Positions 22,930-34,074 of a stretch of DNA of 64,000 nt are shown here, one piece after another. The stretch comes from Seminavis robusta (taxonomy: Eukaryota; Bacillariophyta; Bacillariophyceae; Naviculales; Naviculaceae): NCBI GenBank assembly GCA_903772945.1, contig CAICTM010000094.1:1-64000 (forward strand). Reading direction: 5' to 3'. Each line of letters opens with the position of its first letter. Position 1 is the stretch's first letter. Position numbers and translations under genes: made by a program. The notes below the pieces were generated by a model, which saw only the letters and a list, made by a program, of their open reading frames with translations, was not told where the DNA came from and did not search any database.

Positions 22930-23415
22930 TCAATCCATCAATTAATTAAAACGAATAATATCGAGAGACACATTCTCCCGGACAGACCACTTTCAAGCAA
23001 TTCACTTCAAAGATGGCAGCTTGCAAAGCGCCAATGGAATGGCACCGGACTTGACGGTCAAGTCCGTTCTATGAATCCACAGTTCTCACAAATGCATAGC
23101 AGTCCTAATTCCATCAGGATTCTCCCGTCGAGACTCATGCAGATAGAGTCTTTCCAACGTGGGAGCCAACAATCCCAGCTGGCACGGCTTTCATCCATCA
23201 ATCAATTAAAATGCATAACATCGACAGACACATTCTCCCGGACAGGTCACTTTCAAGCAATTCACTTCAAATCGCTTCAAGGATGGCATTTTGCACAGGG
23301 CCGATGGAATGGCACCTGTCAAGTCCGTGCTATGAATCCACAGTTCTCTCAAATGCGTTAGCAAACCAAATTCGCTAGGAATTCTCCCGTAGAGACGCGG
23401 GTTGTCATGAATCAA
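22930..23415 (-). pseudogene. Two truncated copies of an LRR gene 3' end
   Basis: Copy B (about 23196-23415) still encodes the last ~65 residues of the neighbouring LRR protein (GRIPSEFGLLTHLRELWIHS to CPGECVCRCYAF, stop at 23206). It repeats the sequence at 23416-23640 with a period of about 213 bp. Copy A (about 22930-23190) is more diverged and no longer keeps a full frame. Both lack the rest of the gene. They show the original C terminus of the LRR protein, which is obscured by a frameshift in the main copy. Confidence 0.8.
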
Positions 23416-25891
23416 TCATAACGCATAACATCGACAGACACATTCTCCCGGACAGGTCACTTTCAAGCAATTCACTTCAAATCGCTTCAAGGATGGCATT
23501 TTGCACAGGGTCGATGGGAATGGCACCTGTCAAGTCCGTGCTATGAATCCACAGTTCTCTCAAATGCGTTAGCAGACCAAATTCGCTAGGAATTCTCCCG
23601 TTGAGACGCGGGTTGTCATGAAGATAGAGTTTTTCCAACGTGGGAGCCAAAAATCCCAACTCGGACGGCAGGGCACCGGACAAATTGTTGCCCCACAAAT
23701 TGAGTGTTTTGACACTGGACATATTTCCTAGTTCGGAGGGGATGGGTCCGTCGAGTCGATTCTGGTAGGCATCGAATGTGTCGAGTGAGGTCATTCTCCC
23801 AAACACAGTGGGGATGGATCCCTGCACGTAGTTGGAATGAATATCCAACCACTGGAGCGCTGTCATTTCCCCCAACTCGGAAGGGAGTGTCCCTTCGAGT
23901 TGATTCTCTTGGAAATACAGGTGTTTCATAGTGGAACTGAGCAGAGCTAGTTCGGATGGAATGTTTCCTTGTACGCGGTTGCGGTCCAAATTGAGCGACG
24001 TCAATAGCGTCATGGCTCCAATTTCGGACGGAATGGACCCTGACAAGTTGTTCCACTGTAGATCCAAACGAGCGAGTTGTTGGAGTCTGGCAATTCGAGT
24101 GGGAATGGTGGATCTGATTTGATTGTACGTGTATAAGAGGGACGTTAACAAGGAGAGTGTTTCGAGCTGAGTCGGCAGCAATTCGGATAGATCGGCATTC
24201 AACTCTGTGTAACTAATTTGGATGGCTTGTAGATCGGTCAAAAAGGCGACTTCCGGCGGTAGATATCCCCGCACATGAGGAATGTTGTGTTCACTGTCTC
24301 CCGTCAGTATCAAACGTCGCACCACTCGTTGTTCGCGTGGCGCTAGAGGCGGTTCCGACGGCGCCTTGTCGGCCTTGTCATTCTTTTTCCAAAAGAGATC
24401 TCTACCATTCTTGTCGTCAGTATTGTCACACCAATGAATGTTCTCGAATGGTTCCATCCAATCGCATTCTGTCTTTTCATGACTCATGTAGTATCCTCTG
24501 TCAAAGGCTGGCCAATCCCATCCATTGAGTGCTTCAAAGACAGTCGCCAATGCATAGAGTTGTACCCTGACAAAGTCTTCCATGTACTCTAGATTGGGAT
24601 GTCGTTGGAGCCATTGAAATGCTTCGTACGCTGCCTTGTTTCGTTGAGGAGAAGTGTATTCTTGAAAGATAGTTCCGGCCGCATCTACAATAACGTTTTG
24701 GTCATTGAGCGTATGGGAGTCGGGAGAAACCGTGGGCGATTGATTGGCTTGCAACTCTTGTACTTGCTGATGGTGTTGTTGTTGGAGTATGACAATTCCA
24801 GCCACGAGTCCAATAATGGTGAGAATGGCAATGACGTACAATGCCAAAAATAGACAAAAGGTAGGGTTTCGAATGTAGTCTCTGACTCCTGCACTTTTGG
24901 CTTGTATCATCATGACATCTTCCTCTTCTGGTTGATGTGGCTGGTGTGAAGTGTCTGAAGAAGCTTCTAGTGTCGCTTGGTGGTGATGGTGATGCCGTGG
25001 TGGTGGCTGTTCTACATCATCTGGAGCTTGTGAGCTATTTCTTACGAGGGATGCTTCCACAAGTTGTGGTTCTGGTTCTTGCATGGGTAACGTTGGAGCG
25101 GCTTCCGAGAGAGCAGCATTGGTGGTGAGGAGTGTAGTGGTGTGAGCAACGGGTGATTGTGTTAGCGATGAGGAAGTGTGTGGCTGTAGAACGGGAGGTG
25201 CAGAGAGCCTGTGACTGATGAGTCTTCTAGTGGTGGAGTTTGGAGACAAGTTGGGAGGCCTAGTACTAGATGGGAAAGCGCCTGGTTGCTGAGTGGCTGC
25301 TAGATGCCTGAGTAGCACTGGGTTGATTTCATCTTTGTCACCAGCTACATCTCTCTCGGTAGTGCTAGTACTTGTGGCAGTGGTGGTGGCAGTAGCAGCT
25401 AGATCTAACCCATTTGGATCTTCCTTGGTGGTGGTGGTGGTAGATGTTGGGGTGTCTAAGGTTGGCTCTTCTAGCACTACTAGATGAGCTTCTATGCATA
25501 GGTAGAGAGGCAGTGGGTCTTCTGGCTACTGGTGATAGAGGAGGAGGTAGCGTACCGGTCCCGGAGACAGGAATAGCCCAACCCTAGTCTCCTCGTAGGA
25601 GTTGGTACTGTTTCTACGTGCTTCTTGCTTGGCCGCTCTATCGACTTGTGCTTGTTCATGGTTGATGGCTTGACCGCTACGGTGAGTACTAGTGTCGTCG
25701 TCATTGCCATCATCGTCAGTGCTATGTACTAGCAGCAACAGCAGCAGCAGCAGCAGCAAGCCTACTACTACTAGCGTGCATCGAGTCAATGAGTCATCGA
25801 CATCGACTTCCTCTTCTCCTCCTTCCGCGGTAAAGTGTTTCAGACTCTGTAGAGACAGACGAGGAGGACTGTGGCTTGTCAGCGCCATCAC
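23416..25891 (-). pseudogene. LRR receptor-like membrane protein, interrupted
   Basis: The frame is open from an ATG at 25891 except for one TAG at 25526-25528, then continues to 23477. Order: a disordered Ser/Thr/Gln/His-rich N-terminal part; a membrane helix (FCLFLALYVIAILTIIGLVA, about 24800-24860); a conserved juxtamembrane block (EAFQWLQRHPNLEYMEDF); Cys-containing cap (ECDWMEPFENIHWCDN); then about eight plant-type LRRs (NNLSGSIPSEIGAMTLLTSL) outside the cell. A one-base insertion in the GGG near 23517 shifts the last repeat; without it the protein would end like copy B in CPGECVCRCYA at 23416. The two breaks may be decay or assembly errors. This group is expanded in raphid diatoms; a receptor or adhesion role is inferred from LRRs only, since no kinase domain is present. 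Confidence 0.75.
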
Positions 25892-27679
25892 TGGTGGAAG
25901 GGCTACTAGTAGTGCCGTCGCTCTTGTCTGTTGCTTTCCTCATGGTGCAGCTTTCTCTTTCTCAATTCAATCGAATTCAATTGCAATGATGGATTGCACC
26001 GGGCATTCCTGCTTGGAATTTCGGACGTGGTTTTTCTACAATAGCCAGTATGTTACTCCCGTGCAGTTTTCGATTCTGTTCTTTGCTTCCGTTTTGTTAG
26101 ACCAGGACTGGCAAAAGTTGCACCTCTTTTTTAACACGAGATCCATGAGTGGACCCTTAGATTTTGCTCTAGAATTGGTGGAAAGTCACCAAACCAAGCC
26201 ATTAAGATAGGTAGGGGTAACCTATTGAAGTCTATTTTCCGGCTCTATTACAACTAAAAATGATAGCCAGATGGTTGGTTCACATGAAAACCTGAAGTGT
26301 CGTCCCTGGGAGCGGCTCAGAGCGCCATGGTCGAGGTTTTTTGTTGGTCGGAGGCAAATTCAAATTGGACGATGAAATGCTGCAATGACATGGTAGATGA
26401 TACTTATGCATAGACCAATGCATACAGTATGACAATGCACTCCCACCTTGTAGCGATCATCAGGTATCATCCGTACGGGTATGGCGGCGCCAGTAGCACG
26501 TAATACCCTCGACTAAGGCCTTCAAAATTGGAAACCAGAAGCAGGTCAATTTTCCTCGACGTAATAGACTGCGGTTGATCCTTTCGTCGTAAATTGTAGA
26601 ATTGTAGTAGCCTGTCGGCTTAGTGGCTTCGTCGTTGGCAAAATTGGCAGCTGCTGCGGTGACTGTTGCGGTGGCTGCTCCGGTAGAGAATACAAATACC
26701 TGTCGCTTCGAGTTTCTTCGTTGCTCAAGAGGACACCTCTTCGTTATAGTAGCGACTGTCGCCGTCGCGTGGTACATCGTAGCGCGTTCTTGTTGTTGCA
26801 AATTCGGTGCCTTGTTGTCTTGCGGAATAAGCGCTGCTGATGGATGCAACTCGAGATCCTGCTGATCCTGCTGTGTAGTAGCGGTAGCGAGACGAGACTG
26901 TTGCCGATCCTCTTCTTGTCTTCTTGTTGTTAGCGGTAGCCTGTTGTTGTTGCGGTAGTGCATGGTAGCGGTAGCTTCGTTAGTTCTTGTTGTTGAGGAC
27001 GCTTCGTTCGTTCGTTCGTTCGTTCGTTCGTTGTGACCTTTCCCCAGAAAATCCCACTCCTGTTGCGTTCGATGCCTTGCACTCTTCGAGGCCTACTATC
27101 GTTGCTCCGTATCGTTGCTCCGTGGTAGCTTCTCTTGTCGTCGAGGAAGATAACAACATAGCGAAACGATGGCTACCGACACCGGTATCGTCCACCGAAG
27201 GCGTCGTGTGGTGGCAGGTGGCGGCAATGGACATTGGACAAACCTCCTCTCCCCGATGGGCTCCAGCATGATCCAGACAACCTTTGAGCACCAAACCAAG
27301 TGCTCTACATTGGTTTTAGAGGTGTTAGAAGCGATCGGAACGGCTTATTTGGTTACCCCTACCATTGTGGCTGTTGCGGAAGTGCACTTATCCGCCAAAA
27401 TAGCGAAAAATATTAAGGGTAGAGTTATGGATCTCGTGTTAAGTAAATTGTCCATCGTTAAATCTTTCACACAAGGATTATTTAGTGGTCGCTTCGAAAC
27501 TGGTTTCATGAACCCACAAGGAATACAGGTCTGGAGTTAAATGAAATGGGTTCATTAACTCTTGCAAACATGACCCTGTCTGGAAGGCCTTCTCATTATT
27601 ATTCATCGATCGAAAGACAACGAACGAATTCAAAGCACCCGCAACACCAAGCCACCAAAGCGAAAGAGAAGAAGCGACC
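25892..27679. other. Intergenic DNA between the two LRR genes
   Basis: Probably carries the divergent promoters of the head-to-head LRR genes. Contains a TTCG microsatellite (27003-27033) and Ala/Gln-type low-complexity ORFs on both strands (for example 26460-26963 minus), which overlap each other and are not called. An ATG at 25943 opens a 48-codon reading frame that overlaps the LRR frame in another phase and could belong to its true 5' end. Confidence 0.4.
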
Positions 27680-29674
27680 ATGAGCTCCCATGCGCCGCAT
27701 GCAATAGAGATAGACGTGGACGAGATAGATGTGGACGACTTGGCATTGGTGGCCTCTTGCAGTTCGTCTGTCGCGTCGGAGGTCCCTGTAGCCACTAGCG
27801 GTACTAGCAGGAATGCTTTCAAGAAGACGGTTGCTCCAGTCACCACCACTACTAGTACTAGTACTAGTACTAGTAGTAGTGCTAGTACAAGACACACTAG
27901 TGTTGGATTCCGTAACAGCAACAGCAGCAACAGACAACCACAAGACAGCAGACAACCCACCAAGGCAACCATGGCGTTGCTCTCTCCTCCACGATCCGTC
28001 AACCAAGGACTTAATAGGCAGTCACTATCCGGTACTCAAAGCAATAATGACCCAAACCTGCAAGATCCAGAAGCACCCATGGCAACCAGCAGCCCACTGC
28101 ATATGGCAGAGGGTTTCACTGCATATGATGCATATGAGGTATCTTCACAGGAACCCACACACTATCATCTAGATGCACAATCCAATCAAGAAGATCAGGC
28201 GCACCTCCCCTTACCTACAGCCACTGCAGCTACAGGTAGCTCAGCCATACCCAGTTCCTCCACCTTGAACAATCCCACGTCTTCTGCGGGAAACCCTCAA
28301 GTTATGATGAATGCAGCTGTCACGGTTGTAATGGATTCCACCAATACTACCAATAGTGCCAACAACCATGACAATGCAAACAACAAAGTGGTTCAAGCAC
28401 AACAAGCTGGCTTAGCTGACTACCTGGAAAACAGAAACTTGCAAGCATCCCTGGGAGGCATTCTAGGTCTGGTCGTATGCGGAGCTGCCGTCATTGTTGC
28501 ACTTGTGGTGGTATTCTCCATGTCTAGTTCCAATAGTGATCCAGTCACCATGGCTCCTACCACATCACTCACTCCCACCACTACCACCGTACCCTCATTC
28601 ATGACCCTGCTTCCTACCCTTGCACCTACACATCTAGACGTCTCGTCACTGCCGCCACAACAGCCATTCAGTACTACTAGTGTACCATCGTCATCACAAA
28701 GCATCGTGCCGGCACCGACACCCATTCCTCTACTCGCCGATCTACCCGACTTTACCGTCGCCACCATTCAACGAGAACCAAACTCACCACAAGCACTCGC
28801 TTTCAAGTGGCTGCAAGAACATCCTGACATTGCGTCCATGCCAGTCTGGGAACGACAGCAGTATATCGCCATTGGGTCCATCTTTTATGCCACCAATGGA
28901 ACCGCATCCTGGTCTGATGAGTCCACGTACAAGCGCAACGTTCTCAAGTACGACAAACCAGTCTGCACGTGGCTTCCCACGGAGCGAATGCCCTCCAATG
29001 GACAAATATATCCGTGTAATGGAGAGGGAAAATTGACACATTTGAGACTCGAAAATATTCAAGGCGATCGCATCGGGACACCCCAAGATGGAACCGGAAG
29101 TCATTTGCATGGGACCATGCCACCAGAAATATCGCTTCTGACGGATGTTCAAACGATTCAAATTTACAACTGTCGATTGGACAAGTTCACTCTACAAGCA
29201 TTTTGGCCCACGGAACTGTCTCTGTTGCCCAAACTCGAACGACTCGTCTTTTTCCAATCTCAATTGAATGGACCCATTCCGGCACACGCATCGTCACCAT
29301 TGACGGCACTCACTCATTTGAATCTCGATTGGAATAACTTGATGGGTTCCATTCCCAGCGAAATTGGGTTCATGACATCGCTCCGATTCTTGAGTCTCGC
29401 CTATAACAATGTGGCAGGTCATGTGCCGTCCGAAATTGGCAATCTCTCCCACTTGACGACCTTGCGATTGGATCACAATGAATTGTCCGGGACACTGCCC
29501 GCCACGGAACTGCTGCAGCTCACGAATTTGCGCGAATTTACCATTGAACGAAATGAATTGCGCGGACGGAATCTACCCAATGAGTTCTGCGAGCTACTGC
29601 CATCCCTCGAGACCTTTCGACTGGATTGTCGAGAAGTGGCGTGTCCCGCGAGCTGTCCCTGTAGTTGTGCGTGA
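27680..29674 (+). CDS. LRR receptor-like membrane protein
   Basis: Intact 664-aa, intronless ORF starting with ATG after CGACC. Residues 1-255 are disordered and Ser/Thr/Gln/Asn-rich, including a TSTSTSTSS run encoded by an ACTAGT microsatellite. A membrane helix (GGILGLVVCGAAVIVALVVV) lies near 258-280, followed by a Thr/Pro-rich stalk. The juxtamembrane block AFKWLQEHPDIASMPVWER matches the left LRR gene. About six LRRs (NNLMGSIPSEIGFMTSLRFL) lead to a Cys-rich end (CREVACPASCPCSCA). With no kinase domain it would act as a surface-exposed recognition or adhesion protein. It is a paralogue of the interrupted gene at 23416-25891, in divergent orientation. Confidence 0.85.
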   Translation: MSSHAPHAIEIDVDEIDVDDLALVASCSSSVASEVPVATSGTSRNAFKKTVAPVTTTTSTSTSTSSSASTRHTSVGFRNSNSSNRQPQDSRQPTKATMALLSPPRSVNQGLNRQSLSGTQSNNDPNLQDPEAPMATSSPLHMAEGFTAYDAYEVSSQEPTHYHLDAQSNQEDQAHLPLPTATAATGSSAIPSSSTLNNPTSSAGNPQVMMNAAVTVVMDSTNTTNSANNHDNANNKVVQAQQAGLADYLENRNLQASLGGILGLVVCGAAVIVALVVVFSMSSSNSDPVTMAPTTSLTPTTTTVPSFMTLLPTLAPTHLDVSSLPPQQPFSTTSVPSSSQSIVPAPTPIPLLADLPDFTVATIQREPNSPQALAFKWLQEHPDIASMPVWERQQYIAIGSIFYATNGTASWSDESTYKRNVLKYDKPVCTWLPTERMPSNGQIYPCNGEGKLTHLRLENIQGDRIGTPQDGTGSHLHGTMPPEISLLTDVQTIQIYNCRLDKFTLQAFWPTELSLLPKLERLVFFQSQLNGPIPAHASSPLTALTHLNLDWNNLMGSIPSEIGFMTSLRFLSLAYNNVAGHVPSEIGNLSHLTTLRLDHNELSGTLPATELLQLTNLREFTIERNELRGRNLPNEFCELLPSLETFRLDCREVACPASCPCSCA

Positions 29675-30128
29675 AGGAATGAACGAAATTGCAAAACGCA
29701 AAACGACGATCGACGGATGATTGCAAAGGAAAGAATCCTAACGATGTTACGAGTCAAGTCGAGTCCACAAGTGGAAGTTACGACGACGCATCGATAATGG
29801 AACGAGACGAGACAGGAAGCGGCGCAAGCGATCGACGCGGACGAATTAGATCGCGAGAGCGTCACCCGCCGCTTTCCGTCACCCGCCGCTTTCCGTGCGA
29901 TTGAGTTTGTTGATGATCCCCCTCGGCGCGCTGTCATTGCGTTTACTTAGTTTAGTTAAACTGTGTGGCGACTGCGGTTACGACCTAATAAATGATATTC
30001 CAAGATCTTTCTATGAAATTGCTATTTCGTTTGTGACATGATAGACTTATGATAGCGTTGCAATCATAACATGTAGCTTGATTAATATTTGTTATGCCGA
30101 GCGGGCTTTACGGATTTCCTAATCCCAG
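29675..30128. other. Intergenic DNA between convergent genes
   Basis: Contains the 3' regions of the LRR gene and the methyltransferase gene. A short duplication, CACCCGCCGCTTTCCGT, occurs twice in tandem at about 29865-29897. Confidence 0.5.
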
Positions 30129-31509
30129 TTATTTAATTTTCGCTTCCTCTTCATCCTCGTTTACTATCGATAGTCGAGAAGCTTCTTCGTCTTGGAGTAA
30201 TAGCTGTTCCCAAACCGACGGCGTAACGGGACATCGTTGCGCAAACAGAAATTCGTTTTGATATCCTCCTTCCGTTTGCACTGCCACGGTTTTTTGCAAT
30301 TTGTGAGCCATGGTCCCCGTTTGCGTTCGATACTTGGGTTTATTTGGCGGATTATCATCAGTGTCCTTCCTTTGGTTGGGAGTGTCAATAGTATCAGTAT
30401 CATGCTGTTCCGTGGCAATGCCCAAATACAGATTGTCCGCCCACGTTTCAAAATAGGCCGTGAGAGTGGACCTGTGGGGTCCTTTCCAAACATTTTTATT
30501 CCATTTTCCGTGCATGCAGACGGTGGCCGCTTCAAAGGAATGGTAGCATCGTAGGGGTTCTGTACTATCAGTTGCATTGTCTTTCGTACAAGTGTGCCTA
30601 AATTGGAAGACTTCTTTTCGTTTGGCATGAATGATTCCTGGCAAACAGCATGGTTTCAAGGCAAAGAAAACAATGTTTGTATTGTGATTGAAGAAATCGA
30701 CGGCTTTGAGGGAGAGTGTTCCACATAAATGCACAGCTAGCAGAATGACAGGACCTTGAGAAAAGAATCGATCTTGGAGGAGCGTTCGTTGTCGAGACTT
30801 TTTGAAATCTTGTTTGGACGTGACCAATGGAATGGGCCACTTGTCCTGGTAATCTCCAGCGATGTGCGCCTTGGACATGTGATGTTTTTGTGGTTCCTGA
30901 TCGTAGGTGGGCCATGCCTTGTCCATGAGGACAAACCGTTGTACTTTGGAGGGAGGGAGTAGTTCCGCCAAGAGCATGGACAGGTAGCCTAGTACCGTAA
31001 GAGCGTAAGAGACACAGGTATTTTAAGGTAAGTAAGCAAGGAGATCAGATAGATGATCAGGGTATGCTAGGCTAGGGCATAGGTTGCACCTCCTGATCCC
31101 CCTAGACTTGGCTAGACTTACCTTTTCCTGAAGCCAGGTCCACCACTGTATAGCTAGCAGTGTCATTGTCATTGCTGTCATTGTCATTGCTTGCAAAGAA
31201 AGTAAAGACAGCTTGAATGATGGGAATGGCTTCAATGAATTCCTTGGTGACTCTGTCTTTATCAAATAGCCGTTTCCACACAGATGGATCTCCATGAAAG
31301 CGTTGTCTCCACTTTCTAACGGCAGAGGCGGCCAAGTGGAAAATCTCCCTGTACTCCTGGTAGAGACTAGCATTCCCGTGGGGCTTGACAAACTCTGCAA
31401 GCATCCAACTTTCAAACTCATCGTCAGTCATTATAGTACTGCTGGCACTCTTACTACATGTGCTATTAATAGCATCGGTGTTACCAGGGGATGTCATGGT
31501 CTTCATCAT
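30129..31509 (-). CDS. SAM-dependent methyltransferase (Methyltransf_32-like)
   Basis: Two exons, 31509-31122 and 30988-30129, separated by a 133-nt GT-AG intron, give about 415 aa. The junction falls inside the SAM-binding motif I, so that VVDLASGKG joins YLSMLLAELLP, which strongly supports the splice. Further family blocks are the acidic strand end LMDKAWP, then LLAVHLCGTLS near residue 214 and ALKPCCLPG near 240. This combination (HLCG plus KPCCLPG) is that of the Methyltransf_32 group, which includes METTL25/GSTCD-type and tRNA-methyltransferase-like proteins. The exact substrate cannot be told. The C-terminal third is hydrophilic and acidic (NEDEEEAKIK). No signal or membrane segment, so a soluble cytosolic or nuclear enzyme. 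Confidence 0.8.
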
Positions 31510-33019
31510 CTATATGTACATGTACATACACTATAGTATAACCTTCCAGCAATAACGTGCTGATGAATGTGCGGATGAAGGTGCCAAAGATATATGAATG
31601 GATGGATGGGAATCGAATCGAATCGAAGCTGTTAGTACTAATAATATCTTTTAGAAGATACTATGAGATCACGGTGTCTGAATAGTGACTAATGAGACTT
31701 TAAATAAGAGTGTTGGTAGTCAGTCAACGGTTTTCCGTTTCCCAGTCGCCGGTAAGTTAGTTCGTCACATCCACAAAACAACTCTACTACCGGTAGTAGA
31801 AGTAAAGCTCTACTATTAATAGTACTCGTACTCAGTACTAGACAAGTACTCTACTAGCTAGAGTACAATACAAACTGTCAATAATTGACGTACGTACAGG
31901 TGTACCGTCATTCCGGACTAAAGCTTTTCATTCGAGACTAAAGTTTTTCATATGGGACTAAAGTTTTCTCTCGGGACTGAGTCTTTGCGCTCATGAGTAA
32001 ATATTATTGTCCCTCCACGCGCGAGCAAATATTTCCCCTCCACGAGCAAATATTTCCCCTCCACGAGCAAATATTTCCCCTCCACGCAAATATTTCCCCT
32101 CCACGAGCAAATATTTCCCCTCCACGAGCAAATATTTCCCCTCCACGAGCAAATATTGCCCCTCCACGAGCAAATATTGTCCCTCGGGACTGAATCCTTT
32201 CCCTGGAGCCTCGAAACGTTGAGAAGTGACGGTGGTGAGTACCGTACCGGTACCGTACCAGCACTGTCAAGATTGGAAAGCAAGAAACCGTTTGCACTCG
32301 TTTTGATTCGATTCGATTCAGTTAGTTGTTGGAGCTGTAAGGAGCAACGTTGGAAGTTGTTTGCCGACAAATGCCCTAATGATGAATAATCCAGTTTTGC
32401 TTGCTGGCAGGGTTGCCCACATTTGTAGAAAGCCGAATCGAATCGAATCGAATCGTTGCTGTGTGCAGTGCTGTGTTGCTGCCGCCTGGATGAATGTGAC
32501 TCGACTCACAGAATATTTTTCCAGGCTACAAGGTGATTCAATTCACGACATTCAACTCTACGATGCTCACTCGCCGCTCTTGATAGCTGGTGGCTGGACT
32601 ACAATAGTAGCGACTGAGACTCGACTCAGTAGTATTTTGACGGAGATCTTCTTTTCCGAGTGCTGAACTGAAATCGTTCTGTGATTAGAGTGAACTTTCG
32701 AAATGCCGTCGAATGGGACTCCAGAGAGCAGTACCAGTACATGTAGGACGGTGCGATTGATTGTTTCATCTCATTCATTTGCGACTCCGTACTCGCGATC
32801 ACTGTCCGTCTGAACGTCTTACTGTCTAGGTGTTCACGAAGCATTTCTTTCTTGGTGTCCCAAAGATCCAAAAGATCCGATGGAATCGAATCGAATCTTC
32901 AATCGGAGATCCACTAGAGTATGCCAATTGACGGCTGTCAGAGCCATTCATCAATGGCAACAGCAGCAGCCAGCGATCACTCTCTGAACATCAAATAGCA
33001 CCTGCAGTCCTGCGTTAGT
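31510..33019. other. Intergenic DNA with minisatellite
   Basis: No supported gene. It holds a 21-bp minisatellite (listed separately), three copies of GGGACTAAAGTTTT-like units at 31915-31975, and GAATC microsatellites near 31610, 32433 and 32881. Apparent ORFs through the minisatellite exist only because 21 is a multiple of three. Confidence 0.6.
32020..32185. repeat. 21-bp minisatellite, ~8 copies
   Basis: Units of CACGAGCAAATATTTCCCCTC in head-to-tail array; the fourth copy is two bases short and the last two copies have TATTG in place of TATTT. The flanks begin and end with GTCCCTC. A single similar piece (AAGCAAATATTTCCTCCACG) occurs far away near 61880. Confidence 0.9.
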
Positions 33020-33568
33020 ATGAAAAGAAGTACCAGTACCATCAAAGCTGCTAGTAGCTATGGTATTCTAGCTTGGCTGCTTCTACCCATCCTTCTGGGT
33101 ACAGGTAGCACCAGTCCCAGCGTTCTACCTGTACCGGTTTCTGCGTTTTGCACTCCACGGCTTGCTACCCGTGTTGCTACCCATAGTAGTGCATCTAGTA
33201 GTAGTAGCTTTCTTAGCCTGGCCAAGAGCAATGGAGAACTAGAGAGCAGTAGTGACAGTAGTAGTGAATCAGAAGAGCAAGTGGCCGAACGACAACGGCA
33301 ACTAGATGCCATGATGAGAAACCAAGAAGCCTCCTCTATGCAATCCTCCCTCCTCGGATTGGGCACTGGTACTACCAGTACCAGTACCGGTAGTACTGAC
33401 GATGACGACGGGGACGAATACAAGGCCGTTCCACTCTTTACGGGAAGCGTCATCTTTCTTTTTAGTCTCTTCTTCACCTTTTATGGATTCTACGTATTTG
33501 CAACCGGAAATGATCCCATTTTCTTGAATGTCAGGCCCACCGAACCACCGCCTGCTTCCTGGTACTAA
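33020..33568 (+). CDS. Small plastid-targeted membrane protein
   Basis: 182 aa, no introns. A basic start and hydrophobic stretch (YGILAWLLLPILLGTG, residues 14-29) form a signal peptide that ends at PVSA-FCTPR, with Phe at residue 43. An aromatic residue right after the cleavage site is the ASAF-type signature of diatom plastid preproteins, followed here by a basic, Ser-rich transit-like stretch. The mature part has an acidic Ser/Glu region, the motif VAERQRQLDAMMRNQE, and a C-terminal membrane helix (SVIFLFSLFFTFYGFYVFAT, near 139-161). The short tail is Pro-rich. I do not recognise a named family; small thylakoid or envelope membrane protein is inference from topology. Confidence 0.8.
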   Translation: MKRSTSTIKAASSYGILAWLLLPILLGTGSTSPSVLPVPVSAFCTPRLATRVATHSSASSSSSFLSLAKSNGELESSSDSSSESEEQVAERQRQLDAMMRNQEASSMQSSLLGLGTGTTSTSTGSTDDDDGDEYKAVPLFTGSVIFLFSLFFTFYGFYVFATGNDPIFLNVRPTEPPPASWY

Positions 33569-34074
33569 CTAGCAATGACTGCATCATAACTGAGCTGAAG
33601 TAAGCTAAGCTAAGCTAAGCTAAGAATTTCTACTAGAAATGAATCCAAACTCTTACCGTAACTGCATTTTTCAGATCTTCAGTAGAGTTTCGCCAAATCT
33701 TGTTGTATCTAGCGTGATCTTACTGTGTCGTTTTCTCCTTGATTTGGTGCAGGAGAAGTCACATTGGCCCGGTTCGACCAGGAGTGGGGGATGGCCATGA
33801 GGTCGGCCACTTCCTGTAGGAGAAGCAAGCTTTACTACCGCCGGATCGTGTGTCCACGGCGTCGATCGTTGTCGTGTCCTCCGACTACCGTAGTAGCAAA
33901 AAGAAGCTGCCGTACCCGATGGTTTCAGAAATGGGACTGCTATCATGGGAGACGATGCCGTACGTACAACGGTGACTCATTACAGCCATCAAACTGCACG
34001 GAAAAGGAAGTAGTCTGTTTTCAAATAGTTACGTATCATATACCTACTTTTGGGACAAGCAAGTTGTGCATTCT
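33569..34074. other. Intergenic DNA, TAAGC microsatellite
   Basis: Five tandem copies of TAAGC lie at about 33601-33625. A ~50-bp segment at 33936-33988 recurs imperfectly at 35600-35649, so the two copies bracket the Hint 1 gene. The end of the stretch has the TTCAAATA and TTTTGGGACA blocks seen downstream of the other Hint genes. Confidence 0.6.

Noticed and set aside
26460-26963. 167-codon minus ORF between the LRR genes
   Set aside because: Gln/Ala/Thr-rich composition from trinucleotide runs, overlapped by ORFs in other frames, no motif; not reported as a gene.
32020-32185. Regular repeats resembling a CRISPR array
   Set aside because: Units are contiguous 21-mers without unique spacers; the genome is eukaryotic. 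It is a minisatellite.
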